Shown: one piece after another, positions 32,003-40,083 of the stretch
How the letters are laid out: each line of letters opens with the position of its first letter
How positions within the stretch are numbered: the stretch's first letter is position 1
NCBI GenBank assembly: GCA_041674345.1
Contig: JBAYVY010000001.1
Span: 1-41,537 of the forward strand
Length of the DNA: 41,537 bases
Reading direction: 5' to 3'
Source of the DNA: JBAYVY01 sp041674345
GTDB lineage: Bacteria; Planctomycetota; Phycisphaerae; Phycisphaerales; Zrk34
The notes under the pieces: model-generated
Databases searched by the model: none
What the model was told of the DNA's origin: nothing
What the model saw: the letters and a program-made list of their open reading frames with translations, nothing else
Program-made: the position numbers and the translations under genes

Positions 32003-33510
32003 GGTGTACCCGCTTTCGGCACAGGGTTCAAATCGCGCTTGTACGTTTTGGGTTCATGGCAGCCGGGCGAGCAACTGCCGCCGCCGGATGCTTTTTGGAA
32101 CTTGATCGGCATGGCCCACTGGCCGCCCTCGAACGGCACGCTGGTGGCGATGTGGTTCGGCAGATCGCTGCCATGAATGTCGTGACAGGTCTTGCAGGTT
32201 CGGCCTTTCTCCGCCCGATGCACATGCACGTAATGAAGGTTCGCGTCCCCGTTGCGGAAGCCCGTGAGATTGACGGTTTTTTCTTCAAGCACCAAATCTT
32301 TGTTGTGACAGGTGAAGCAGAGCGCGTAATTTTGAAGATCGAATTTCGCGTAAAAAGTTTTGGGGAAGGTTTGGACGAGCAATCGTTCGTGGCCGGCGCC
32401 GTGGACGTTGTGGCAGGCGGTGCAGTCGCCGGACCGCACCGGGCCGTGAAGGAACTTTTGATTCAGCGTGGGGCGCATGTCGGGAATGGTGTGGCCGTCG
32501 TGCGCCGGCAGCGGTTTGTCGTGGCAGGTCATGCAGAGTTTGTCGGCCCGCTGCTTCAGCAGGTGCGGCTGAGGCGAGGCGTGGGCGTCGTGACAGTTGG
32601 CGCAACCATCGGCGATCACCAGCGCATCGTGCGAAACAGTCGCGTTTTCAACGGTCTTCGCCATGTCCTCGTGACACGACAGACAGGTGGCGTCGATGGG
32701 CTTGCGAAGTTCATATGGATTGTCGGAAGTGTGCGGATCGTGACAAGTGGTGCATTGATCTTTGGCCGGGGCGTGGACGAAGGGTGAATCGGCGATGGCC
32801 CGTTGTTTGTCGGCATGGCAGCCGAAGCAGACCTTGGGTTCATCGCCGCCGCGCAACAGTTTGTTGAAATTGGATTCGTGGGGCTGATGGCAGAGCGTGC
32901 ATTGCCCGGCTTTGAACGGCTGGTGGGCGTGTTTCCGCCAGGGGATGTCGTGGCACTTGGCGCAGAGTTGTTCGGTGTTGTCAGCGGTGAGCAGGAACTT
33001 GGCGCGCGAGGCGTGGGGATTGTGACAGGTGGTGCAGCCGTTGTCGGCGACGGCTTTGTGCTGGTGCGCGGCGGTGTCGGTGACGGTGTGACAATACGTG
33101 CAGGTGGCATCTTTTTCGCGTTTGAGCGGATAAGTGTGTCCGCCCTGGTCTTCTTTGTGACAGGCGAAGCAATTTTTCAGCGCGACCGGGCCGTGGATGC
33201 GCGAGGCGGTTGCGAAGGAAGCGTGACAGGCGGGAGTGACGCAGGAAGCGTCGGCGGGCAGGGGGCCGGTGGGCTTGGGGTCGGGCGCGACGGGGACGGG
33301 CGCGATCGGGCCGGACCCGCCCCCGGAAGTGAAGCGGGTCACGCCGGGAGAAGTGAGCGGAAAACTTTCGGTGGACGCGGCGGGCGCGGCGCCCCTGGTC
33401 GGCTCGACGGGCTTGGGTTTGCGACCGCAAGCGATCAGCGCGACGCACAGGCACAACAGCAGCGACGGCGCGATGAAACGGAGCGCGGGATGTGCGGGGC
33501 GCGGGGTCAT
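31999..33510 (-). CDS. Multihaem c-type cytochrome lipoprotein (13 CXXCH)
   Basis: 503 residues. A lipoprotein signal is evident (SLLLCLCVALIACGRK; lipobox VALIAC), so it is membrane-tethered. Following a Pro/Ser/Thr-rich linker (with GGGSGPIAP encoded by CCCCCGGAAG), there is a CX4CH site (CVTPACH), 13 CXXCH sites (CFACH, CTYCH, CTTCH, CAKCH, CTLCH, CFGCH, CTTCH, CLSCH, CANCH, CMTCH, CTACH, CFTCH, CKTCH), and a CX3CH site (CSPGCH). It shares LTGFRNG, NLHYVHV and GGSCSPGCH with the next gene, so the pair arose by duplication. A surface or periplasmic electron carrier is likely. Confidence 0.88.
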   Translation of the reverse strand: MTPRPAHPALRFIAPSLLLCLCVALIACGRKPKPVEPTRGAAPAASTESFPLTSPGVTRFTSGGGSGPIAPVPVAPDPKPTGPLPADASCVTPACHASFATASRIHGPVALKNCFACHKEDQGGHTYPLKREKDATCTYCHTVTDTAAHQHKAVADNGCTTCHNPHASRAKFLLTADNTEQLCAKCHDIPWRKHAHQPFKAGQCTLCHQPHESNFNKLLRGGDEPKVCFGCHADKQRAIADSPFVHAPAKDQCTTCHDPHTSDNPYELRKPIDATCLSCHEDMAKTVENATVSHDALVIADGCANCHDAHASPQPHLLKQRADKLCMTCHDKPLPAHDGHTIPDMRPTLNQKFLHGPVRSGDCTACHNVHGAGHERLLVQTFPKTFYAKFDLQNYALCFTCHNKDLVLEEKTVNLTGFRNGDANLHYVHVHRAEKGRTCKTCHDIHGSDLPNHIATSVPFEGGQWAMPIKFQKASGGGSCSPGCHEPKTYKRDLNPVPKAGTP

Positions 33511-35018
33511 GGGGTGGTTTGCGTGACGATCTTTTCGCAGTTGTCGATGGCGACGTGCAGCAGGGCGGTGGCGTAGGTCATGTTGTGAACGCCGCGACCG
33601 ATGCGGACCAGTTCGATGTTGTGCCGGGCGTCGTCGAACAGTTGTCGCAGTTGCAGTTGTTTGGGCGCGGGCAGGGCGTCGATGTGCTTGAGCGACTCGG
33701 CGGCCCGTTTCGCGGCGGCCTGCGCGTCGGCGAGGTCTTTGTCGATGGCGACTTTCCACTCGGCGAGTTTGTCGTTGTATTGTTCGCCGTGGCACTTGGT
33801 ACACGCGGCCTGCGCGGCGCGGAAGGTCTGGCCGGACACCAGCGCGATGTCGCCGGCGTGTTCGGGGAAATCGTGACAGGCGATGCAATCGACCTGCGTG
33901 CGGAACATGACGCTGGGCGAATCGCTCACGCCGCGCCCGCCGGTGCCGCGATACAGATCGAGCGAACCGCTGTGCAGTTGTTCGTGGCATTGGGCGCAGG
34001 AGCCGGCCTGCATGACGACCTGGTTGGCGTTGCCGATGACGCGCTCGGCTCCGGCGGGCGCGCCGGCGGTCAAGCTGTGCGTGATCTGAATGTGGCAACT
34101 GGAACATTCGACCTTGTGTTCGTTGACGTGGGCTTGGTGCATGAAGCTAGTTTCGCTGTACCGGGCGATCTGGACCGGCTGATTGTGACAGGTCCAGCAG
34201 CCCTGCCTGGGGACCGCGCCGTCACCGCTGATCGCGTCGGAGTGGCAGTTCTGGCACGTCACGCCGCGGTTGATGAAATCGGCGTGGTTGAACAACCCGG
34301 TGCTCAGACGAATCTTCTCTTTGGGCGCATCGTGGCACGCGCGGCAGCCGCCGAGCGTCTGATCGTCGCGTCCGTGCTTGAAGCCCTTGAAGTGGCAGAG
34401 GAAGCAGGTGTCGAGCGTGACGACGATGTGCTGGCCCTGCACGATTTGCGAGTGGCATGAGACGCAGCGGAGTTGTTTGCCGCGGCGGTCCTGTGTGAGG
34501 TGGGGCGTGTGATCGAAGCGGATGGTGATGGTGTCGCCTCGTGAACTTTTGACATCCCAGTTGACCTTGCCTTCGAGCAGGCGGCGTTCGTGGCAGCCGT
34601 CACGCATGCAGGCGGCGTCATGGACCTCGGCGTGGGGCTTGGAGCCGTAGGTGTGGGTGATGTATTTGACGGCCTGACTGGAGGCCTGGAACTTTCCGTA
34701 GAGGGTGTTGCCGACGCCGGGGTCGAAGTGACATTTGACGCAGGGCACGTCTTTGTGGTTGGAGGTGTGCCAGGCCTGGTAGTAGGGTTCCATGATGTGG
34801 CAGGAACGGCAGAAGTCGGGCTGCATGGAATACTCGGCGAAGCCGATGGAGCCGATGACGCCGAACACCGCGCCGAACAGCACCATGCCCCACAACGTCA
34901 GGCCCAGAGGGATGCGTTTGCCGTGCCTGCGGCGGATGCCGAGTACGCGCTGCCACTTGGGGCGTTGTGACGCCGCGGGGGGCGGGGATGCGGTCGGTTG
35001 ATTTTCCTGCGGCTCCAT
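33507..35018 (-). CDS. NapC/NirT-anchored multihaem cytochrome c
   Basis: 503 residues. After a basic N-terminal tail a membrane helix (GLTLWGMVLFGAVFGVIGSI, about residues 38-57) leads into EYSMQPDFCRSCHIMEPYYQ, the start of the NapC/NirT family of quinol dehydrogenases. There are 11 CXXCH sites (CRSCH, CVKCH, CVSCH, CFLCH, CRACH, CQNCH, CWTCH, CSSCH, CAQCH, CIACH, CTKCH) and a CX4CH site (CMRDGCH). The C-terminal 110 residues are helical without haem sites. It is likely to pass electrons from quinol, or from the cytochrome b/c protein, to the following cytochromes. It follows the cytochrome b/c gene by nine bases. Confidence 0.88.
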   Translation of the reverse strand: MEPQENQPTASPPPAASQRPKWQRVLGIRRRHGKRIPLGLTLWGMVLFGAVFGVIGSIGFAEYSMQPDFCRSCHIMEPYYQAWHTSNHKDVPCVKCHFDPGVGNTLYGKFQASSQAVKYITHTYGSKPHAEVHDAACMRDGCHERRLLEGKVNWDVKSSRGDTITIRFDHTPHLTQDRRGKQLRCVSCHSQIVQGQHIVVTLDTCFLCHFKGFKHGRDDQTLGGCRACHDAPKEKIRLSTGLFNHADFINRGVTCQNCHSDAISGDGAVPRQGCWTCHNQPVQIARYSETSFMHQAHVNEHKVECSSCHIQITHSLTAGAPAGAERVIGNANQVVMQAGSCAQCHEQLHSGSLDLYRGTGGRGVSDSPSVMFRTQVDCIACHDFPEHAGDIALVSGQTFRAAQAACTKCHGEQYNDKLAEWKVAIDKDLADAQAAAKRAAESLKHIDALPAPKQLQLRQLFDDARHNIELVRIGRGVHNMTYATALLHVAIDNCEKIVTQTTP

Positions 35019-35027
35019 GATCGGCTC

Positions 35028-37202
35028 CTAAATCGCCTCCAGTCCGGCGAGGATGATGAGGACGGCCATCGCGGTTCCGACGAGCATGGCGAGGATGCCC
35101 AGCGCGACGGCGACGTAACGGTACCATCGCGGCGGGAGGGGAACGCGGTATTTTTCGATTTCGCCGGATGCGACCAATCGTTCGTATTCTTCGGGGCGTT
35201 CGTGTTTGAACTCTTCTTCCGAAAGCTGGCCGGTGAACATGACGTCATCGACGGGGAACTTTTCGGGTCGGACGTGCGCGTTGAAGAAATGGATGGTGAA
35301 GATGAAGACGACGGCGAGCAGGGCCTCGTAGCCGTGAATCAACGTGGCGATGTTGAAGGTCCAGCCGGGCAGGATGTGGGCGGTGGTGGTGGGGAACCAG
35401 AGCATCAGGCCGGTGATGCCGATGACGAAGGTGCCGAAGATTTCAGCCCAGTAGTCGAACTTTTCCCAGTAGGTCCAGTGATCGAAGCGGGGCGGGTTTT
35501 TGCCGGTGAAGAACCAGCGGAACATGGCCAGACAGTCTTTGGCGTCCTTGGGTTTGGGGACCAGGGAGTTGGGGCCGGTGAGGAACCTGAACAGCGAGAC
35601 GTGGCGTTGCCTGGCGCGGTGGACGACGCCGGCGATGTGTACGGCGAAGTTGCCGATGAGTATGACGGCGCAGATGCGGTGGATGATGCCGGCGGAGTGG
35701 ACCCCGCCGAGCATGTCGGCCAGCACGATGGCCCACTGGTGATCGCTGAACAGCAGGGGCATGCCGGTGAGGGTCAGTCCGAAGAAGCTGACGATCATCA
35801 GGCCGTGGTTGACGCGATCGACGCGGTTGAAGCGTTTGATGCCGTGGGTTTTGTGCGAGTGTTTGGGTTTGCCGTTTTTCAGGCGTTCGATGTGGGCGCG
35901 GATGAACCAGAGGATGGTGTGGACGCCGAAGAAGCTGAACGTGGAGCTTATCACGATGATGAAATAGAGCCAGACGTAATGGAGGAGCGGGAAGTTTTTG
36001 GCGCTGTGGAAATCGGCGTGGGGGCGGAACTCGGTGAACATGGCGGTCGCGCCTTCGTGACATTTGGCGCAGGTGTCGATGCGATGGTCGGGGGCGAGGC
36101 GCGAGTCGGGATCGTTCGGCGGGAGGATGTCGTGCGAGCCGTGGCAATCGCTGCAACGGGCGGCGCGCATGAAGCCGAGCTTGTTGACCTGGCCGTGGTA
36201 GCTGCCGCGATAGGTTTTGTAGAGCGAAGCGCCGTCGGGGTCGTTTTTCAGGGGTTTGTCGTGGCACTTGCCGCATTCGTTCACGATGTCGAGCATGAAC
36301 AGCGGCGTGTCGGCGGAACTGATGCGATGCGCGGTGTGACAGTCGATGCAGACCGGGGCGTTGGGATCGCCCTGGGCCAGTCGCTGACCGTGAACGGACT
36401 TTTCGTAGATTTCGTTGACGCCGACGTGACACCGGCCGCAGGTGTCGGGGACATGGGCGCGGTTGACCGAGGAGTTTTCATTTTTCGCCGGTTCGATGTC
36501 ATGCGGGCGATGGCAGTCGGCACAGGTGGCGGCGACGACCAGCCCGTTTCGCACCGCCTTGCCGTGGACGCTTTCCAGATAATTGGACACGGTTTGCCGC
36601 GGGTTCAGACCGGCGGGCGTCGGCGCGGTGAACTTCGAGTGGCATTCGGCGCAGGTCTTGATGATGTTCAGCGGATAAACCTTCGACCGGCGATCGGCGG
36701 GAGGCAGGATGTCGTGCCCGCCGTGGCACGAGGCGCAGGTCGGCGCCAGCGGGTTGTGATCGGCGACGGCTTGCGCGTGGGTGCTTCGGCGATACGCGGC
36801 GGCCTCGGCGGTGTGACACCCGCTGGTCGTGCAATCGACCCGGCTCATCTTCTGCGGATGCGGAAGATTTTCCGCGGCGGTGTGGCAACTGACACACGCC
36901 AGCGCCGCGTGCGGCCCCTGCCGAAGCGCGCCGGGCGCGATATACAAATCCGGCCTCGCCCCCGGAAGTTCACCCGCCATGTCCGTCTTACTTCCGGGGG
37001 CGGGGGCTGGGGTGGGGGCGGCTTGAATCATCGACCGACGCTCGGCGGGGGTCAGGTCGGCGATGTGCGACTGGCCGTGACAGGCGAAGCATCGCCGGTT
37101 GGACAGTTCGGCCTTGTCGAGTTCGATCGCATGAGTGATCGGCGTGAGGCACGCAAACGCCAGCACACCGGCAAACCACATCAACCGTAGGGAGTCGGGC
37201 AT
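35028..37202 (-). CDS. Multihaem cytochrome c / cytochrome b fusion (CbcL-like)
   Basis: 724 residues; signal peptide MPDSLRLMWFAGVLAFACL then TPITHA. The N-terminal 410 residues carry 10 CXXCH sites (CFACH, CVSCH, CASCH, CAECH, CADCH, CGRCH, CIDCH, CGKCH, CSDCH, CAKCH) and one CX4CH (CTTSGCH). The C-terminal 300 residues form a six-helix cytochrome b of FdnI/HydC type with histidine-bearing helices (NHGLMIVSFFG, IIHRICAVILI, LIHGYEALLAVVF, IHFFNAHVRP). This order is that of Geobacter CbcL, an inner-membrane quinol oxidase of extracellular electron transfer. Residues PAPAPGSKTDMAGELPGARPD (about 63-83, given here in parts: PAPAPGSK and ELPGARPD) come from a CCCCCGGAAGT inverted repeat. It heads the operon, behind a sigma-54-like element. 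Confidence 0.85.
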   Translation of the reverse strand: MPDSLRLMWFAGVLAFACLTPITHAIELDKAELSNRRCFACHGQSHIADLTPAERRSMIQAAPTPAPAPGSKTDMAGELPGARPDLYIAPGALRQGPHAALACVSCHTAAENLPHPQKMSRVDCTTSGCHTAEAAAYRRSTHAQAVADHNPLAPTCASCHGGHDILPPADRRSKVYPLNIIKTCAECHSKFTAPTPAGLNPRQTVSNYLESVHGKAVRNGLVVAATCADCHRPHDIEPAKNENSSVNRAHVPDTCGRCHVGVNEIYEKSVHGQRLAQGDPNAPVCIDCHTAHRISSADTPLFMLDIVNECGKCHDKPLKNDPDGASLYKTYRGSYHGQVNKLGFMRAARCSDCHGSHDILPPNDPDSRLAPDHRIDTCAKCHEGATAMFTEFRPHADFHSAKNFPLLHYVWLYFIIVISSTFSFFGVHTILWFIRAHIERLKNGKPKHSHKTHGIKRFNRVDRVNHGLMIVSFFGLTLTGMPLLFSDHQWAIVLADMLGGVHSAGIIHRICAVILIGNFAVHIAGVVHRARQRHVSLFRFLTGPNSLVPKPKDAKDCLAMFRWFFTGKNPPRFDHWTYWEKFDYWAEIFGTFVIGITGLMLWFPTTTAHILPGWTFNIATLIHGYEALLAVVFIFTIHFFNAHVRPEKFPVDDVMFTGQLSEEEFKHERPEEYERLVASGEIEKYRVPLPPRWYRYVAVALGILAMLVGTAMAVLIILAGLEAI
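36957..37002. repeat. CCCCCGGAAGT inverted repeat inside the cytochrome b/c gene
   Basis: CGCCCCCGGAAGT (36957-36969) and ACTTCCGGGGGCG (36990-37002) are a perfect 13-bp inverted repeat around a 20-base spacer. It encodes a Pro/Gly-rich linker between the first and second haem sites. Confidence 0.85.
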
Positions 37203-37468
37203 GGGGGCGTATCACCGCGTCAAAAAAATCGCTGCGGCGCCTTGGTACGGGGGTGGGGGTGGGGCGCGGGCCGGCGGCGTGGAAGGTTCCCTGATCGGCC
37301 CTGTTCCCACGTCGGCTTGCCATGCGATAAGCATATCCCGTGCCTGACAATGGGCTGTCAGTAAAGGAGTTAGAATGAGATGTCAATGGGTTTTTCTTGC
37401 GAATGGGAAAATGTGCTTATGGGGCTTCCCGTAAGCAAGAGGGAGGGGGGAAGGGAGGGAAGGGGAAA
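37203..37468. other. Upstream region of the cytochrome operon, no gene
   Basis: The 423-base gap to the kinase operon holds the sigma-54-like element (37329-37345), a GC-rich stretch (37240-37280), a hairpin with CTTGC and GCAAG arms (about 37397-37441) and the word repeat that follows. A 19-codon reading frame with an AAAGGAG site (from 37374) is probably spurious. Confidence 0.4.
37329..37345 (-). promoter_or_regulatory. Sigma-54-like -24/-12 element before the cytochrome operon
   Basis: The minus strand reads AGGCACGGGATATGCTT, matching the sigma-54 consensus at GGCACG and (A)TGCT, with GG and GC separated by exactly 10 bases. Transcription would start about 117 bases before the operon's first codon. 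No other good promoter is seen in this gap. Confidence 0.45.
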
Positions 37469-37600
37469 CTCGAAATCCGAAACTCGAAGCTCGAATCAAA
37501 CTCGAAGTCCGAAACTCGAAACAAGAGGCGGCCTTCTTTTTCGATTTTCGAGTTTCGGACTTGATTCGAGCTTCGATCTTCGAGCTTCGAGTTTCGTCAT
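37469..37600. repeat. CTCGAAATCCGAAACTCGAAG-type word inverted repeat
   Basis: Arm one (37469-37524) has words such as CTCGAAATCCGAAACTCGAA and GCTCGAATCAAACTCGAAGTC. Arm two (37541-37600) has TTTCGAGTTTCGGACTTGATTC and GAGCTTCGATCTTCGAGC. (The first word shown is the longest; arms continue with similar words.) It follows the stop of the histidine kinase and may end that transcript. Confidence 0.8.
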
Positions 37601-37625
37601 TCGCCGCATACAGATCGTAGGCGAC

Positions 37626-38984
37626 TCACGGCACCGAAGGTTTCGCCGAGATCGTCAGATGATTCACCGCCGTCGCCGCCGTCGGCTTGGGCAGAACAAT
37701 CGTCATCGTCGTGCCCCGACCGGGCGCGCTGTCCACCTCAATCCGCCCGCCCTGCTTGTTCACCAGCGAATAGCTGATCGCCAGTCCCAGCCCCGTGCCC
37801 TTGCCCACCGGTTTGGTGGTGAAAAACGGCTCGAAAATGTGGTCTTTGTGTTCCGGCGGGATGCCCGTGCCGTTGTCCGTGATGCTGATGTGGCACTCGT
37901 TGCCCACGCATCGCGTTCGCACGATCAGCTTGGGGTTGGTCGCGCTGCCCACCGCGTCGATCGCATTGAGCAACAGGTTAATCAACACCTGCTGCATCGC
38001 GTGCGGCTGAATGTGCAACAGACACGGCGTCGGACTGAAGTCCCGCTCGATCAGCACCGCGCGGTGTCGCCGGTCGAATCGCACCATCGCCAGTCCCGTT
38101 TCCACCAGATCAATGATCGGCATCATCTCCCAGTGCATGTCGGTCGGATGCGAGAAGTTGGTGAGCTGGCTGAGTATCTGCCGGATGCGGGCGGCCTGTT
38201 GACGCAGCGTCGTCAGTTTCTCGCCGGTCATGCGGTCGGGGTGGCGCTCGGCCAGTTGCAACATGCTGTCGATGTTGGCCAGGGGATTGGCGATTTCATG
38301 CGCCACGCCCGCCGCCATCTGTCCCATCGCCACCATCTTCTCATGTTGAATCATCGTCTGTTGCTGCAATCGCAGGGTCTTGGCCATCGCGCGGACGCGG
38401 TGGTTCTGCGACAACAGCCGCGTGCGATGCCGGCGCAAGCTGCGCATGATGCTGTTGGCCAGATAGACCGTCAGCGCCAGCGTCAGTATCCACCCGGCCA
38501 TCACCAGACGCGGATACATCTCGACGCCTTCGGTCGGCGGTATTTGTCCGCTGAACCATAGGCAGGCCGTGACCATGATGACGGAGACCGCCGCCCCGGC
38601 GTAGGCCGTGTGACGGGGCAATAGCAGACTGGCGAACACCATATGAAAGACGAAAAACCCCATCAGCGGACTGGTCACGCCGCCGGTCCACATCGTCAGC
38701 AGCGACAACGCGCCCAGGTCCAGAACGATCTGCCCCCACGACAGCACTGTTCCCCGTCGCCGACCGAACACCGCGTGGCCCAGCAGCGAGCGAAACATCA
38801 GGTTGTAAATCAGAATCGCCAGTCCGACGAACAATATGTCCTGGTTCTTCGGGTACCAGTGCATGATCCAGCGATCGGCCAGCGCCCCGGCGATCACCGT
38901 CAACCCCGCCAGCCAGCGCAGACGAACAAACCAGCGCAATCGCACCAGCAACATCCGATCCTGGACCTGATCCGACCGAATCAT
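37626..38984 (-). CDS. Membrane sensor histidine kinase
   Basis: 452 residues. About six N-terminal membrane helices ([99 protein letters not shown]) without a large outside loop. HisKA motif with the phosphorylated His in [14 protein letters not shown], then HATPase motifs [10 protein letters not shown] (N box), [12 protein letters not shown] (G1), FEPFFTTKP (F box) and [12 protein letters not shown] (G2). A complete kinase; no response regulator is adjacent on this side. Its start overlaps the previous stop by four bases (ATGA). Confidence 0.88.
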   Translation of the reverse strand: MIRSDQVQDRMLLVRLRWFVRLRWLAGLTVIAGALADRWIMHWYPKNQDILFVGLAILIYNLMFRSLLGHAVFGRRRGTVLSWGQIVLDLGALSLLTMWTGGVTSPLMGFFVFHMVFASLLLPRHTAYAGAAVSVIMVTACLWFSGQIPPTEGVEMYPRLVMAGWILTLALTVYLANSIMRSLRRHRTRLLSQNHRVRAMAKTLRLQQQTMIQHEKMVAMGQMAAGVAHEIANPLANIDSMLQLAERHPDRMTGEKLTTLRQQAARIRQILSQLTNFSHPTDMHWEMMPIIDLVETGLAMVRFDRRHRAVLIERDFSPTPCLLHIQPHAMQQVLINLLLNAIDAVGSATNPKLIVRTRCVGNECHISITDNGTGIPPEHKDHIFEPFFTTKPVGKGTGLGLAISYSLVNKQGGRIEVDSAPGRGTTMTIVLPKPTAATAVNHLTISAKPSVP

Positions 38985-40081
38985 GTCTGCCGATTCTCCG
39001 GGATTCTCGCCAAAGTTTCCACCCCCGTCCCCGGAAGGGTTTCCTCCTGTGTTTCGGGCAGGGGTTCCAAACTCGACTGTTCCAAATCCAGCATCTTCAC
39101 TCCGCCCACATAATCGGTCAGCACGATCCGTCTCACATTCTTCAATGTCTGCACCACCCGGGTCATTCGGCCAAGCGTTTGGTGAATCTGCGTCAGACAC
39201 GTTTCCATCGCCTGCTTGTCGCCGACCTGCCTGCGAAGCAAACGCAACTGCAAGTCGATCACCGCCGCCGCGTTGTTCAGTTCGTGGTTCAGCGTCAGCG
39301 CCACCTGCTGTAACGTCTCGATCTTGCGCTGTTCGTTCTGTTCCAGTTGTGACGCCAGGTGATTGTAGGCCTGCGCCAGTTCGTCGAACTCATCGCGCTG
39401 GCTCAGGTCCACGCGGTAGTGGAAATGTTCCATCGCCAGTTCTCGCGTGGCCTCCAGCAGTTTGTCCATCGGCCGGAGGATGATGTTCGCCGACCGCAGC
39501 AGCACCAGTATCGAAATGTTGATGACCAGCAGGAAACCCGCCGCGATCGCCACGACGAGCACGCGGAATCGTCCGGTCAGTTCCGCCATTTCGTCCTGTC
39601 CGTGCTGATGCGCGAATTGCGCGACCCGCAACATGTCGTCGCGCAGCTGCGCCGCGTCGGTCAGCGCCGCCAGGTTGTGCCGGGCCGCCAGTTCCGGGTC
39701 TTCCGTGGTCGCCAGCGTGCCGACCTGCCGCTCGAACTGGTTCAGCCGGTCGCACATGCGCGAATAGACCGGCGCCATCGGTTCGCGGTGAACCACGTAA
39801 TACCCGCCCAGTTCGCGGTTCAGTTGCCGCATCCGTTGCACCGAGTCGATCAGCGGATCGAGATGGTGCGTCTTGCGGTCTCGCAGTTCATGCAGCGAAA
39901 TCTCGACGCGCGAAATCATCGAACTCAACTGGTTCGCCAGATCGACGACCTTGTTCGTCTGCGTGTTGATGTGGTTCAGCCCGCCGAATATCGACTGGAG
40001 CGACACCAGCGCCGCCACCGCCAGTATCATCAGCAGCACGATCACGCTCGACAGAATGATGAGCAGTTTTCGACGAAGCAT
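38981..40081 (-). CDS. HAMP-domain membrane protein with bare HisKA-like segment
   Basis: 366 residues. Two membrane helices (LLIILSSVIVLLMILAVAAL near residues 6-25; LVVAIAAGFLLVINISILVLL near 175-195) frame a helical periplasmic domain. A HAMP domain follows (ILRPMDKLLEATRELAMEHF, then DLSQRDEFDELAQAYNHLA). Then a HisKA-like dimerisation segment LQQVALTLNHELNNAAAVIDL with a candidate His, but no ATPase domain: the protein stops after about 80 more residues. It could hand a signal to the complete kinase encoded directly downstream, or be phosphorylated by it. The C-terminal tail TLPGTGVETL is encoded by a CCCCGGAAGGG stretch. Confidence 0.75.
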   Translation of the reverse strand: MLRRKLLIILSSVIVLLMILAVAALVSLQSIFGGLNHINTQTNKVVDLANQLSSMISRVEISLHELRDRKTHHLDPLIDSVQRMRQLNRELGGYYVVHREPMAPVYSRMCDRLNQFERQVGTLATTEDPELAARHNLAALTDAAQLRDDMLRVAQFAHQHGQDEMAELTGRFRVLVVAIAAGFLLVINISILVLLRSANIILRPMDKLLEATRELAMEHFHYRVDLSQRDEFDELAQAYNHLASQLEQNEQRKIETLQQVALTLNHELNNAAAVIDLQLRLLRRQVGDKQAMETCLTQIHQTLGRMTRVVQTLKNVRRIVLTDYVGGVKMLDLEQSSLEPLPETQEETLPGTGVETLARIPENRQT

Positions 40082-40083
40082 GT

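Noticed and set aside
34998..37190. 730-codon plus-strand frame opposite the cytochrome b/c gene
   Set aside because: The minus strand has haem sites and cytochrome b motifs; the plus frame has no domain and is a composition effect of high GC.
37374..37433. 19-codon reading frame with AAAGGAG in front
   Set aside because: The ribosome site is good, but the frame is tiny, stops before the word repeat, and no conserved feature is visible; kept as a note only.
37469..37600. Insertion sequence flanked by inverted repeats
   Set aside because: No transposase gene lies between the arms and there is no target duplication visible.
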